Shown here: positions 1 through 8,622 of the stretch, one piece after another
Layout of the letters: every line of letters begins with the position of its first letter
Position numbering within the stretch: the stretch's first letter is position 1
Source: Urmitella timonensis
Lineage (GTDB): Bacteria > Actinomycetota > Actinomycetes > Actinomycetales > Actinomycetaceae
Length of the DNA stretch: 64,000 nt
Reading direction: 5' to 3'
Assembly (NCBI GenBank): GCA_900120415.1
Contig: FQLW01000006.1
Span: forward strand, 124,001 to 188,000
Translations under genes and position numbers: made by a program
Notes under the pieces: model-generated
The model's input: only the letters and a program-made list of their open reading frames with translations
The model's database searches: none
What the model was told of the DNA's origin: nothing

Positions 1-1
1 C

Positions 2-481
2 GGTTTTGGAGTAGTATCCACCACCAGTTGTGGCAGATTATTTGATGCCGCAGCCGCTATCCTTGGAATCTGCACATCCGTTAGCTATGAGGCGCAAGCC
101 GCCATGCAGCTAGAGTCCGCTGCCACTAACTGGGCGCATGCTAACCCGCTTCCCCGTCCTAAAACGTTCAAATCTTTTCGAGACCTGTTTGAAATTTTAG
201 GTGAGGGCGAACGAGAAATCGGGGAACGCGCCTGGTTTTTTCATGTGGGCTTGGCAGGATTACTGGCTAATAAAACCCAGGAACTAGCTGAAGAAAGCCA
301 GATATCTACGGTGGGACTAACTGGCGGGGTGGCTTTGAACCGCCTGTTTAGCACCCAGTTTACCCACCTGCTCCGCAAGGAAGGCTTCAAGGTATTAACC
401 CACCGCACCGTGCCCCCAAATGATGGGGGGCTGAGCCTAGGACAGGCGTGGGCAACGGTTTTAGGGGCAAGCGAGGGCTAA
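2..481 (+). CDS. hypF: HypF carbamoyltransferase, C-terminal part (5' end outside window)
   Basis: HypF makes the cyano ligands of the [NiFe]-hydrogenase centre: it turns carbamoyl phosphate and ATP into a carbamoyl group and loads it on the C-terminal Cys of HypE. Only the last ~160 residues are in the window. The open frame runs back to base 2, ahead of the first internal ATG at 104. Visible are the block TSCGRLFDAAAA, then VSYEAQAAMQLE, and near the C-terminus GGVALNRL and VPPNDGGLSLGQ, all typical of the Kae1/YrdC-associated C-terminal domain of HypF. It ends 44 bp before the convergent hypE. The rest of the protein (acylphosphatase, zinc fingers, YrdC domain) must lie upstream. Confidence 0.93.
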   Translation, partial: GFGVVSTTSCGRLFDAAAAILGICTSVSYEAQAAMQLESAATNWAHANPLPRPKTFKSFRDLFEILGEGEREIGERAWFFHVGLAGLLANKTQELAEESQISTVGLTGGVALNRLFSTQFTHLLRKEGFKVLTHRTVPPNDGGLSLGQAWATVLGASEG

Positions 482-525
482 TATCACTAGGTACCATCCG
501 GCCTTTAACGTACTCGCCTAGATTA

Positions 526-1668
526 TTAGCAGATTCGCGGCAGCGGATCGCCCACCAACATATCAATCATCCGAGTCCCCCCGAAAGCCGTCACCATCAC
601 CACCGATGACTCCGGTTTGGAAACTACCCGTCCGATATTAGCGGCTTCTTCTCCGCCCGGAAGCGCCCGCAGCGTCTCCAGCGCGGTATCTACCTGATCA
701 GCGGGAACTACCGCACAGAACATGCCTTCGTTCGCCACATAGATAGGGTCGATACCCAACATATCGCAGGCACCGCGGGTCATATCGTGTACCGGAATAG
801 ATTCGTCCTCGATAGCTATCCCTAAGCCGGTAGCTACCGCCAGCTCATTGAGCACTGTGCCTAGTCCGCCACGCGTAGCGTCCCGCATCCAGCGGGTCTG
901 CGGTACTGCCCCCAATAAGCCTTCAACCAGGCAATTAACCGCGCGAGTATCGGATTTAATCGGGGCTTCAATCGCCAGGTCCCCGCGTGCCATCATCACC
1001 GACATCCCGTGATCGGCAATCGCTCCCGAAACGATAATCCGGTCACCGCGCTGCACCTGGTCTGCTCCTAGTTGGCGCGAAGGCGGTACAATCCCGATTC
1101 CGGCAGTGTTAATAAATAATTTGTCGCCGCTACCTTTGGGAACCACTTTGGTATCGCCGGTAACGATTCTTACCCCAGCCTTCTCGGCGGCATCTCGCAT
1201 CGCCTGTACTTCCCGGCGCAAATCCGCAATCGGCAATCCCTCTTCCAAAATGAAACCGGCACTAATTACTTTGGGGATGGCACCAGATACCGCCAGGTCG
1301 TTGACGGTACCATTAACCGCGAGCTCTCCAATAGAGCCGCCGGGGAAGACAATCGGATTAACCACATAAGAATCAGTGGACATTGCCAACTTATACCCGG
1401 AAAAATCTGCTAGCGCGTCCTCGTCCTCGGCAAAAACGCCGAGAATTTCCGTTAAAGGAAGCACCCCTGCATCGGTCAGTTCCTCTAAAACCCGGTTACC
1501 ATAGCCGGACACAAAAACCTGTTCCACCAGGGCAGCCGACGCTTTCCCGCCCGCCCCATGCGATAGCGTCACGTATTCATCTTTGAGTTTCATGCCGCGA
1601 CTGCGTACCCGGGCAATATTGGAGTTTACTTTTGCTTCATCTTGATTAAGCCGGTTTTTCGGATCCAT
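526..1668 (-). CDS. hypE: HypE, carbamoyl dehydratase of hydrogenase maturation
   Basis: HypE takes the carbamoyl group from HypF on its C-terminal cysteine and dehydrates it to a thiocyanate that is passed to the HypC-HypD iron complex. The protein has the PurM/AIR-synthase-like fold: HGAGGK near the N-terminus, STDSYVV, GDTKVV and the glycine-rich GGLGTVLNELA. It ends in PRIC, the invariant C-terminal Cys. The frame stays open to an ATG at 1764. The ATG at 1668 is preferred because it gives about 24 residues before DEYVTLSHGAGG, as in actinobacterial homologues; 1593 is a shorter alternative, and no candidate has a strong ribosome site. The gene is inverted relative to hypF, hypC and hypD, which is unusual. 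Confidence 0.93.
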   Translation of the reverse strand: MDPKNRLNQDEAKVNSNIARVRSRGMKLKDEYVTLSHGAGGKASAALVEQVFVSGYGNRVLEELTDAGVLPLTEILGVFAEDEDALADFSGYKLAMSTDSYVVNPIVFPGGSIGELAVNGTVNDLAVSGAIPKVISAGFILEEGLPIADLRREVQAMRDAAEKAGVRIVTGDTKVVPKGSGDKLFINTAGIGIVPPSRQLGADQVQRGDRIIVSGAIADHGMSVMMARGDLAIEAPIKSDTRAVNCLVEGLLGAVPQTRWMRDATRGGLGTVLNELAVATGLGIAIEDESIPVHDMTRGACDMLGIDPIYVANEGMFCAVVPADQVDTALETLRALPGGEEAANIGRVVSKPESSVVMVTAFGGTRMIDMLVGDPLPRIC

Positions 1669-1764
1669 ATATCGATAATTGCACAACGAGGTGTCATTTT
1701 CATCTTTTGATAGCTCAACTAAATGACAGTAATCTGGAAAAGAAGCTTGCTGAAGGAGATTCAT

Positions 1765-2034
1765 ATGTGTTTGGGAGTACCAGCCGAAATCGTAGCATTC
1801 GACGAAACCGAGAGTGGCCGCGCCAAAGTTTCACTATCGGGAGTCGAACGCATGATTTCCACCGATTTACTGGCAGACGAAGGTTTAAAAGTTGGAGACT
1901 GGGTGCTGGTACACGTGGGATTTGCAATGTCTCAGATTGATGCCGATGAGGCGGCCACCACATTGGAGCAGATAAAAAAGTTAGGACAGTTCGAGGACGA
2001 ACTAGAACAGTTCAAGACCACCTCCGCCGATTAG
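1765..2034 (+). CDS. hypC: HypC/HybG-type hydrogenase maturation chaperone
   Basis: This 89-residue protein starts MCLGVPAEIV. The N-terminal Met is removed in HypC and the exposed Cys binds the Fe(CN)2CO unit held with HypD and later the hydrogenase large subunit. The start at 1765 is set by this motif and by AAGGAG at 1753-1758, 6 nt upstream; the same frame opens further upstream but would bury the essential Cys. The ATG touches the longest possible hypE start (a CATATG palindrome at 1762-1767), so the 96 bp between 1668 and 1765 probably hold divergent promoters. hypD follows after 41 bp. Confidence 0.96.
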   Translation: MCLGVPAEIVAFDETESGRAKVSLSGVERMISTDLLADEGLKVGDWVLVHVGFAMSQIDADEAATTLEQIKKLGQFEDELEQFKTTSAD

Positions 2035-2075
2035 CCCCTAATTAAGCCTGCACGTGGAAAAAGAAGAGTGAACCA

Positions 2076-3224
2076 ATGAAATATGTAGACGAATTCCGTG
2101 ACCCCGAGTTTGCGCGCAAACTGGTAAAACGTATCAATGCGGAGGCTTGTCATTTTGAGCGCCCATTAGCATTTATGGAGATTTGTGGCGGACACACCCA
2201 CACTATTTACCGGCACGGCCTTGAGCATTTATTGCCCGAAAACGTACAGTTCATTCACGGCCCGGGCTGCCCGGTGTGCGTAATCCCCATGGGAAGGGTC
2301 GATGACGCCCTCTGGCTGGCTAACCAACCGGACGTCATATTGACGACTTTCGGGGACATGATGCGGGTACCGGGCTCGCAAGAATCCCTGCTCCAGGCGA
2401 GGGCGCGCGGGCGCGATATCCGTTTCGTTTACTCTCCCCTAGATGCTTTAAAGATTGCGAAAGAAAACCCGGATAAAAAGGTTATTTTCTTTGCCATCGG
2501 GTTTGAAACTACCGCGCCCTCGACTGCCGTTACCCTGCTAGCAGCCAAGAAACAGCAGGTAAAGAACTTTTCCGTGTTCTCTAACCACGTTAAAATTGAG
2601 CCACCGCTGAGGGCAATCGTAGGCGCAGATGAAACCCGGATTGATGGTTTTATCGGCCCCGGTCACGTAGCCACCGTCGTGGGCTCGGACGCCTTCAAAT
2701 TCTTGCCCACAGAATACAACAAACCGGTGGTAGTAACCGGTTTTGAGCCGCTCGATATTCTACAGTCGGTAGCCATGCTAATCGACCAATACCTATCGGG
2801 AGCAGTCGAACGCGGTGAATCGCGAGTAGAAAACCAGTATTCGCGAGTAGTACGTCCCGAAGGTAACTTGGCTGCCCTAAAACTTCTTGACCGGGTATTT
2901 TCCACCCGCGACACTTTCGAGTGGCGCGGTCTCGGCTGGATGCCCTATTCCGGGATGGGGATTTCTGAGGAATTCGCCGCCTGGGACGCGGAGCGACTGT
3001 ACAACGTGCCGGGGGTGCGGGTTCCCGATCCCCCCGCTTGCGAATGCGGATCGGTGCTCACTGGGCGGATTAAACCTTGGGAATGTAAAGTGTTCGGCAC
3101 TGCCTGTTCGCCCGAAAAACCCATCGGTACCTGTATGGTTTCCCCCGAGGGAGCCTGCGCCGCGTTCTATAACTTTGGGCGCATTGACCGGGAAACCGCC
3201 CACGCCATCGTGATTGAGGATTAG
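2076..3224 (+). CDS. hypD: HypD, iron-sulfur scaffold for the Fe(CN)2CO centre
   Basis: HypD (382 aa, usual length) carries the 4Fe-4S cluster and redox thiols on which the Fe(CN)2CO cofactor is built together with HypC. Visible motifs are CGGHTH (C37), GPGCPVC (C65 and C68) and FAIGFETTAPSTA. The Cys-rich C-terminus contains CECGS, WECKVFGTACSPEKPIGTC and EGACAAFYNFG, which supplies the cluster ligands. It lies 41 bp after hypC and is probably co-transcribed. The start ATG follows AAGAAGAG. No hydrogenase structural gene is in the window; hypA/hypB and the enzyme should be sought upstream of base 1. Confidence 0.97.
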   Translation: MKYVDEFRDPEFARKLVKRINAEACHFERPLAFMEICGGHTHTIYRHGLEHLLPENVQFIHGPGCPVCVIPMGRVDDALWLANQPDVILTTFGDMMRVPGSQESLLQARARGRDIRFVYSPLDALKIAKENPDKKVIFFAIGFETTAPSTAVTLLAAKKQQVKNFSVFSNHVKIEPPLRAIVGADETRIDGFIGPGHVATVVGSDAFKFLPTEYNKPVVVTGFEPLDILQSVAMLIDQYLSGAVERGESRVENQYSRVVRPEGNLAALKLLDRVFSTRDTFEWRGLGWMPYSGMGISEEFAAWDAERLYNVPGVRVPDPPACECGSVLTGRIKPWECKVFGTACSPEKPIGTCMVSPEGACAAFYNFGRIDRETAHAIVIED

Positions 3225-3288
3225 CCAAGCCTGCTTTCTGGTCTGTTCTCGGGTCTGGCTCGGTAAAAGCGCTCCGGGGACCCCGATT

Positions 3289-3306
3289 TTCTCGCTTCAG
3301 CGAGAA
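3289..3306. terminator. Hairpin downstream of hypD, possible terminator
   Basis: TTCTCGCT and AGCGAGAA form a perfect 8-bp stem with a 2-nt gap, 64 bp after the hypD stop. There is no T run after it, so an intrinsic terminator is only possible. Confidence 0.3.
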
Positions 3307-3335
3307 TAGGAAGTTATACCAGGAGGCTAAAAAGC

Positions 3336-3506
3336 GTGTTTCCGACTAAAAAAGATAGTGACAGCATACCTGTCCCTCTCGCATCTTTTACCGGCCGCGA
3401 CCCTTTTGCTCGCAAACTCTTCCTTGCACAATTTGTCTTCTACCTCCCCAAAGCAAAAAACACGCCTATGCCTCCGACGTTACAAATGAGCCAAACGTGC
3501 GGGTAA
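3336..3506 (+). CDS. Possible small ORF with strong ribosome site, no known family
   Basis: A GTG-initiated frame of 56 codons is preceded by AGGAGG at 3321-3326, 9 nt upstream. The product would begin MFPTKKDSDS and is not recognised. Part of the frame overlaps a ~33-bp repeat that recurs near 4101 without a matching frame, which argues against a gene. It is listed because the Shine-Dalgarno sequence is good. Confidence 0.13.
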   Translation: MFPTKKDSDSIPVPLASFTGRDPFARKLFLAQFVFYLPKAKNTPMPPTLQMSQTCG

Positions 3507-3699
3507 TAGTTATTCCGCCTACCAATAAACAATTCTGATAATTAACCGCGTATCCGAAAGCCAATAATATGATGTCAAGTGGGTGAAGCCTGCTCGGATA
3601 AAACTATCCCCCGCATGCAAGGCTCGCAGCTACTTACCACTGTCTGTTCCTCGAAAACTCCAATTTCCCGGCCTGTCGCGATTCAAGATCCTTAAACGA

Positions 3700-3803
3700 G
3701 GGGGCGAGGTTTTATCCGAGTGGGCGCGGTGGGCATAAGAATTCGGAAAACGTCGCCACGTTTTTCGAATTCTTGGGCGGGAGGAAAAACCTCGCCCCCG
3801 CGC
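3700..3803. repeat. Nested palindromic element, copy A
   Basis: The outer arms are GGGGGCGAGGTTTT (3700-3713) and its perfect complement (3786-3799). The inner arms are AAGAATTCGGAAAACGT (3737-3753) and ACGTTTTTCGAATTCTT (3758-3774), 17 bp with one G-T wobble and a 4-nt loop CGCC. Two asymmetric spacers sit between the arms: one starts ATCCGAGTGGGCG, the other is TGGGCGGGAGGA. Copy B is the same element inverted. Confidence 0.85.
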
Positions 3804-3909
3804 ACGATTTTGGGCAGGAGGAAAAAAGTTTTCCGCGCTCAGCCACTAGGCTGTTTCTTCGTTGCGAGAAAAGCAATACAACTAATTCATTCTGCATGTT
3901 GGCGGGGTT

Positions 3910-4006
3910 TTGTCTGTGGAGGGTGAAAACGTTACTTAGGTGGTTCTACTTGCCTGCACATATGCCTGAAAAATGTCGATGCGGGGCAAGATTTTCCTCG
4001 CGCCCC
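3910..4006. repeat. 97-bp direct repeat, copy 1
   Basis: This matches 4231-4327 at a constant offset of 321 bp with no gap. Shared blocks include TTGTCTGTGGAGGGTGAAAA and TGCCTGCACATATGCCTG. Copy 1 ends in the first few bases of a palindromic element (GCGGGGCAAGATTTTCC) that is not completed, whereas copy 2 runs into the full copy B. Copy 1 may therefore mark a truncated element. Confidence 0.75.
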
Positions 4007-4230
4007 GAAATCCGTAAAAATACTCTGGCATCTTCACGGGTTTAACACCCGAAGCCTTCCCCTCGACATAAAACCGCTCCCCGTTCTCCCTAAGTAGTCT
4101 GTCCCTCTCATATCTTTTACCGGTCGCACCCAATTTCGAGACATTATCGCCCTCCCGATACAGTTTCACCCTCCCGAGATGGGAAACGTGGTCGCTTTGG
4201 GGGTGGTTTGGCGATATTGGGAGGGTGTTT

Positions 4231-4327
4231 TTGTCTGTGGAGGGTGAAAACGTTGCTTATATAGTTCTTGCTGCCTGCACATATGCCTGGAAATTGTCGG
4301 TGCGGGGCGAGGTTTTTCCTCTCGCCC
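4231..4327. repeat. 97-bp direct repeat, copy 2
   Basis: Partner of 3910-4006. Its right end overlaps the outer arm of palindrome copy B, so the repeated unit includes part of the palindromic element. Confidence 0.75.
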
Positions 4328-4405
4328 AAGAATTCGGAAAACGTGGCGACATTTTCCGAATTCTTATGCCCACCGCACCCACTCGGATAAAATCTCGCCC
4401 CCGCG
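4302..4405. repeat. Nested palindromic element, copy B (inverted relative to A)
   Basis: The outer arms GGGGCGAGGTTTT (4304-4316) and AAAATCTCGCCCC (4389-4401) pair with one wobble. The inner arms at 4328-4344 and 4349-4365 (AAGAATTCGGAAAACGT / ACATTTTCCGAATTCTT) have one mismatch and the loop GGCG. Spacers match those of copy A on the other strand. Confidence 0.85.
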
Positions 4406-4482
4406 TTAGACACACCGTTCCACCGTCACTAGAAAAGCAATACAACTAATCTCATACGGTTTGGCAAAAGCGTTTCAATGAA

Positions 4483-4650
4483 CGCGGAAAAGTTTTTATC
4501 CGAGCAGGCTAGACACCCTTGTCATCATATTTTTCGACCTTCGGATACCCGGTTATAAATCAGAATTGTTTGTCGGGCTTTATGTCCATTATTTGTATTT
4601 GTCACAGGCAAATACGGATTTTGGGCAGGAGGAAAAAGTTTTCCGCGCTC
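4483..4650. repeat. Diverged member of the palindromic element family
   Basis: The left end CGCGGAAAAGTTTTT is followed by ATCCGAGCAGGCT. The right end is TTGGGCAGGAGG followed by AAAAAGTTTTCCGCG. The end modules are those of the family, with arms of a different sequence that still match each other except at one base. The central part (about 4511-4616) shows no long stem. A detached right end of the same type lies at 3808-3838. Confidence 0.5.
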
Positions 4651-4693
4651 TTTCTGACAAGAATAAAACTAGACAGGATTTTCGGACAGATTA

Positions 4694-5635
4694 TTACTCG
4701 TTTTGGATTTCGAGGAGGGTTAAGGCTTGTTCCAGGTTGGCGGCGGCGCCGGCTTCACCGTCTAACCAATGGATTCTGGGGTCTTTGCGAAACCATTTAC
4801 GCTGTTTACGGGCAAGCTGCCGGGTTTGCAGCGCGATTTGTTCCACCGCCTCTTCACGGGTGATTTTTCCGGCTAGCAAATCCATAACCGCTTGGTAACC
4901 GGTGGCGCGACAAGCGGTAGGAGTGTCCGCCAAACCTAGCTTTTGCAACTCCTCGACTTCCGCGATAAATCCTTGCGCCAGCATTTGGGTGGTGCGTTGG
5001 GCTATGCGCTCATCAAGTACGGGAAGTGACCAGGAGATTCCCAATTGCAAAGCAGGTTGGAAGTATTCCCGCCGTGGCATAGTGGCAGAGAATTTCCTGC
5101 CGGTTAGCTCATAGACCTCCAGGGCGCGAATGACCCGGCGTTCATTAGCCGGCACGATTCGGGCTGCGGACTGCGGATCAACTTCGGCGAGGCGTTGATG
5201 CATTTTCTCTATCCCCAGCTGCGCCGCCTGTGCTTCCAGCCGAGCTCTAATAGCGCTATCAGTTCCGGGAAACTCAATTTTGTCAAGGACAGCGCGTACA
5301 TATAGTCCGCTCCCCCCTACCAGTATCGGTAGCGCTTTGCGTGCGCGAATTCGCTCAATAATTTGGCGACAACTGCGCTGATAGTCTGCTACTGACGCTT
5401 TTTCGTCTAGCTGTAAAACATCTAACAAGTGATGTGGGATTCCCCGGCGTTCATCTACCGGAATCTTCGCGGTTCCGATATCCATACCGCGATATAGCTG
5501 GAAGGCATCAGCCGAAATAATCTCGCAAGTGATTCCTTTCTCCCCCAACGCCGCAGCTAATTGCAGGGAAAAACCAGATTTACCGCTGGCAGTTAGCCCG
5601 ACTACCGCTAGGAGAGGAAGCTTGGAGGAATCCAT
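4694..5635 (-). CDS. miaA: tRNA dimethylallyltransferase
   Basis: MiaA transfers the dimethylallyl group of DMAPP to N6 of A37 in tRNAs that read UNN codons. The 313-aa protein has the P-loop GLTASGKS at residues 13-20, then ISADAFQLYRGMDIGTAKI, GGSGLYVRA and the C-terminal QTRQLARKQRKWFR tRNA-contact block. The usual DSxQ motif reads DAFQ here. It starts 8 bp after the miaB stop, so miaB-miaA form one transcription unit whose products act in sequence on the same base. Confidence 0.97.
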   Translation of the reverse strand: MDSSKLPLLAVVGLTASGKSGFSLQLAAALGEKGITCEIISADAFQLYRGMDIGTAKIPVDERRGIPHHLLDVLQLDEKASVADYQRSCRQIIERIRARKALPILVGGSGLYVRAVLDKIEFPGTDSAIRARLEAQAAQLGIEKMHQRLAEVDPQSAARIVPANERRVIRALEVYELTGRKFSATMPRREYFQPALQLGISWSLPVLDERIAQRTTQMLAQGFIAEVEELQKLGLADTPTACRATGYQAVMDLLAGKITREEAVEQIALQTRQLARKQRKWFRKDPRIHWLDGEAGAAANLEQALTLLEIQNE

Positions 5636-5643
5636 TAGGCTAC

Positions 5644-7158
5644 CTATCCGCGAGGACGAATGGTGGGAAGTCCCAGTGAAACCTGCTGGGAGTATTCTTC
5701 CTGTTTACTCTGACGCGCCTGCCAAGCATCCCCGGCTCTGGTGGGGCGCACCGAGAATAATCCTCCCTCCAAGGCAGAATCTGCAAGTAAGTTATGGGGA
5801 GCGCCATGAGTGACAGTAGCCGTCACCATATCTCCTGGTCGCGGCATTTCCTGTCCGGCAGGTAATGCTACGTGGACTAGGCGTCCATCTCGGGCGCGAC
5901 CAGATACCCGGTGAGTTTCTTGATCTTTTCGCCCCTCGCCCTCGGAAACTAATACCTCTACTTGGCTGCCTACAAGTTTCTGGTTTTCTTCCAAACAAAT
6001 CTGGTCTTGCAGCGCAATCAACCGGTTGTAACGCTCTAGCTTGACCTCGTGGGGAATCTGATCCTCGCGGTCAGCCGCCGGTGTGCCAGGACGCGGCGAA
6101 TACAAGAAAGTGAAGGCAGAGGCAAAACGAGCCTGCGCTACTACCTCCAGAGTCTGCTGGAAATCTTCCTCGGTTTCTCCAGGGAATCCTACGATAATAT
6201 CGGTGGAAATCGCAGCCTCGGGCATAGCTTCCCGCACTTTATCCAGTATCCCCAGGAAACGTTTTTGCCGGTAGGAGCGGCGCATCGCGCGCAAAATAGT
6301 ATCAGAGCCCGATTGGAGTGGCATATGCAAAGTGGGCATTACGTTTTCAGTTTCCGCCATTGCCCAAATCACGTCGTCACTAAAAGCTGCCGGATGAGGG
6401 GAGGTGAAGCGTACCCGCTCTAAATCTTCGACATTTCCGCAGGCACGCAGCAGCTTGGCGAATGCTCCGCGATCTCCAAATCCCGCGCCATAAGAATTTA
6501 CGTTCTGCCCGAGCAAAGTCACTTCAATCGCGCCTTGCGAAACCACGGCCTCTACTTCCGCGAGCACCTCCCCAGGGCGGCGATCGCGTTCGCGTCCCCG
6601 CAGGGAGGGCACTATACAAAACGTACAGGTGTTATTACAGCCAACCGCGATTGACACCCAAGCGGAATAGGAGGATTCTCGCCTGGTGGGCAAAGTGGAC
6701 GGGAAAACTTGCAGGGACTCTGCGATTTCTACTTCAGCGCGGTGATTGTGCCGTGCCCGCCGAAGCAATGCGGGGAGCACATCTATATTGTGGGTGCCGA
6801 ATACTGCGTCCACATAGGGAGCTTTTTCAATGATTTTTTCGCGCATCTGCTGCGCTAAGCAACCTCCCACCGCAATTTGCATTCCGGGGCGTTCCCGCTT
6901 CACACTGGCCAGTTGCCCGAGGTTTCCAAAGAGGCGGTTAGCTGCAGCTTCGCGTACCGAGCAGGTGTTGATTACTACCACATCAGCGCCGCCGTCCCCG
7001 GCATTGGTAGCGCGCTGGGCTGCTTGCGGAACCAGTTCTACCGGTATCAAGCCGTCAGCTTCTAGCAGCCCCGCCATCCGTTCGGAGTCATGCTCATTCA
7101 TCTGGCAGCCAAGAGTTCGCACATGATAGGTGCGAGGCATTTTATCGTTGCTTGTCAT
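5644..7158 (-). CDS. miaB: tRNA-2-methylthio-N6-dimethylallyladenosine synthase
   Basis: This radical-SAM methylthiotransferase adds the 2-methylthio group to i6A37, the product of MiaA. The N-terminal UPF0004 domain has cluster cysteines C18, C66 and C100. The radical-SAM triad is C174, C178 and C181 in CNNTCTFC, and a TRAM domain with the block ending [12 protein letters not shown] follows. At 504 aa it is at the long end of the family. An alternative start at MPRTYHV lies six codons in. On the minus strand TATACT lies about 8 nt ahead of the ATG, so a leaderless or nearly leaderless transcript is possible. Confidence 0.97.
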   Translation of the reverse strand: MTSNDKMPRTYHVRTLGCQMNEHDSERMAGLLEADGLIPVELVPQAAQRATNAGDGGADVVVINTCSVREAAANRLFGNLGQLASVKRERPGMQIAVGGCLAQQMREKIIEKAPYVDAVFGTHNIDVLPALLRRARHNHRAEVEIAESLQVFPSTLPTRRESSYSAWVSIAVGCNNTCTFCIVPSLRGRERDRRPGEVLAEVEAVVSQGAIEVTLLGQNVNSYGAGFGDRGAFAKLLRACGNVEDLERVRFTSPHPAAFSDDVIWAMAETENVMPTLHMPLQSGSDTILRAMRRSYRQKRFLGILDKVREAMPEAAISTDIIVGFPGETEEDFQQTLEVVAQARFASAFTFLYSPRPGTPAADREDQIPHEVKLERYNRLIALQDQICLEENQKLVGSQVEVLVSEGEGRKDQETHRVSGRARDGRLVHVALPAGQEMPRPGDMVTATVTHGAPHNLLADSALEGGLFSVRPTRAGDAWQARQSKQEEYSQQVSLGLPTIRPRG

Positions 7159-7301
7159 CGCGCTTAAGTATAATAGTCAGTTGCGTCTTAGGAGAAAACT
7201 ATTGTGAAATAATGCAAGATTCTAATAGGCGGCGTTTCCGTTAGGAGTTCCAGCAGAGCCGCTAGGGTGAAGATAGAGATAATAGCTTTAAGGAGATTAT
7301 G

Positions 7302-8522
7302 ATGCCGAAGTTGCGTCCTTTCCGTGCGCTGCGTCCCACTAGCGAGGCTGCCCCGCAGGTAGTGGCACTGCCCTATGACGTTATGAACCGTGAGGAAGCT
7401 GCCGCGCAGGGCAAAGACCCGAACTCTTATCTGCATATCACGCGCGCGGAAATTGATTTGCCCCTAAGCGTGGATCAACACGCTGATCAAGTGCATGAGC
7501 AAGCTGCCGCCAATCTAGCGGATTTCATTGACCGGGGCGTGCTGGTTCGCGAAGACCGCCCTTGCCTATATCTTTACCGGGAGACTTGGCGAGGAAGAGC
7601 CCAGGTAGGAATCGTAGGATGTGCCCAGGTTGGCGATTATCAAGACGGCACTATTAAACGGCACGAGAAGACTTTAGCGATTAAGGAAGCCGACCGGATT
7701 AAACATTTTGACCGGGTGAATGCCCATACTGAACCGGTATTTCTCACCTATCGCGCCCGTGAAGAAATAGACGCCCTCACCGCGCGGGTAACTCAAGACC
7801 AGCCACTGCTCAAAGGAGAAACTTTGGAGGGCACTGTCCATGAACTATGGCCGCTCTCGCTGGAAGACACTTCTTTAGCTAGCGGCATCTTTGAATCATT
7901 GGACTATTTTTATATTGCCGATGGACATCACCGCTCGGCTTCCGCGGCCAAAGTGGGACTTTCTCGCCCCCGGCGCGCAGATGCCCCCTGGAATGAATTC
8001 CTAGCGGTCGCGGTTCCCGACCACGACCTGCGGTGTCTGCCCTATAACCGGCTGGTGCTTGATTGGGGAGATACCACCCCCGAACAGTTTTTGAAAGACT
8101 TATCGCAGGTAGTAGCGCTAAGTGAACTAGGCGAGTTTGCTGCCCCGGAAAATGCTGGTGCTTTCAGTATGTATCTCGGCGGCAAATGGTATGCCTGCCG
8201 CTTCCGTCCCCAGGTTTTAGCCGGTAAAGAGCTGCCTGATTCTTTAGATGTGTCTTTGCTGCAGGAACAGGTACTTGCTCCCCTGCTGGGAATTACCAAT
8301 CCGCGCACCAGTGAACGTATCGAGTTCGTAGGCGGGATTCGCGGGGACAGCGAACTTAAATCAGCGGTAGATAAGGGCGCTGCCTGCGCGTTCTACATGT
8401 ACCCTACCCAGATTAACCAGGTAATGGAGGTGGCTGACGCGGGGCAAATCATGCCCCCTAAATCCACTTGGTTTGAACCGAAACTGGGCAGCGGCCTGTT
8501 TGCCCATCCCCTCTGGGATTAG
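7302..8522 (+). CDS. DUF1015 family protein
   Basis: This ~406-aa soluble protein belongs to the DUF1015 family: it begins PKLRPFRALRP, followed by VVALPYDVM and the motif YIADGHHRSASA (DGHHR near residues 207-211). That box recalls the ParB/Srx-fold GHHR motif, but the reaction is not established from sequence here. Two ATGs lie in tandem at 7299 and 7302; AGGAG at 7291-7295 is 6 nt from the second, so 7302 is preferred. It is divergent from miaB and convergent with uppS, with no obvious functional partner. Confidence 0.88.
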   Translation: MPKLRPFRALRPTSEAAPQVVALPYDVMNREEAAAQGKDPNSYLHITRAEIDLPLSVDQHADQVHEQAAANLADFIDRGVLVREDRPCLYLYRETWRGRAQVGIVGCAQVGDYQDGTIKRHEKTLAIKEADRIKHFDRVNAHTEPVFLTYRAREEIDALTARVTQDQPLLKGETLEGTVHELWPLSLEDTSLASGIFESLDYFYIADGHHRSASAAKVGLSRPRRADAPWNEFLAVAVPDHDLRCLPYNRLVLDWGDTTPEQFLKDLSQVVALSELGEFAAPENAGAFSMYLGGKWYACRFRPQVLAGKELPDSLDVSLLQEQVLAPLLGITNPRTSERIEFVGGIRGDSELKSAVDKGAACAFYMYPTQINQVMEVADAGQIMPPKSTWFEPKLGSGLFAHPLWD

Positions 8523-8622
8523 GCGGCGGGCTGCATTTTCTACTTTCTCGGCCCCGAACTGCGAACCGGTTTAGGATTTACCGGGGTTTAGCGCCTTTGT
8601 TATTACGAGGACGCAGGCAGAC

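Larger units (their letters stand above)
3225..4693. other. Gene-poor, repeat-rich spacer between convergent hypD and miaA
   Basis: About 1.47 kb without a convincing gene. It holds two inverted copies of a nested palindrome (3700-3803 and 4302-4405), a looser relative (4483-4650), a 97-bp direct repeat (3910-4006 and 4231-4327), and a ~33-bp repeat beginning TGTCCCTCTC (near 3371 and near 4101). A short repeat containing AGCAATACAACTAAT occurs near 3871 and 4437, and detached element ends occur at 3588-3612 and 3808-3838. Open frames here cross the palindromes and have no recognisable products. Confidence 0.75.

Noticed and set aside
3700-3803. Integron attC site
   Set aside because: The fold is similar in shape, but the core sites GTTRRRY/RYYYAAC and cassette genes are missing.
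3712-4449. Several open frames of 60-90 codons in the 3.7-4.4 kb spacer
   Set aside because: They read across both arms of palindromes on both strands, have no ribosome sites and no recognisable products.
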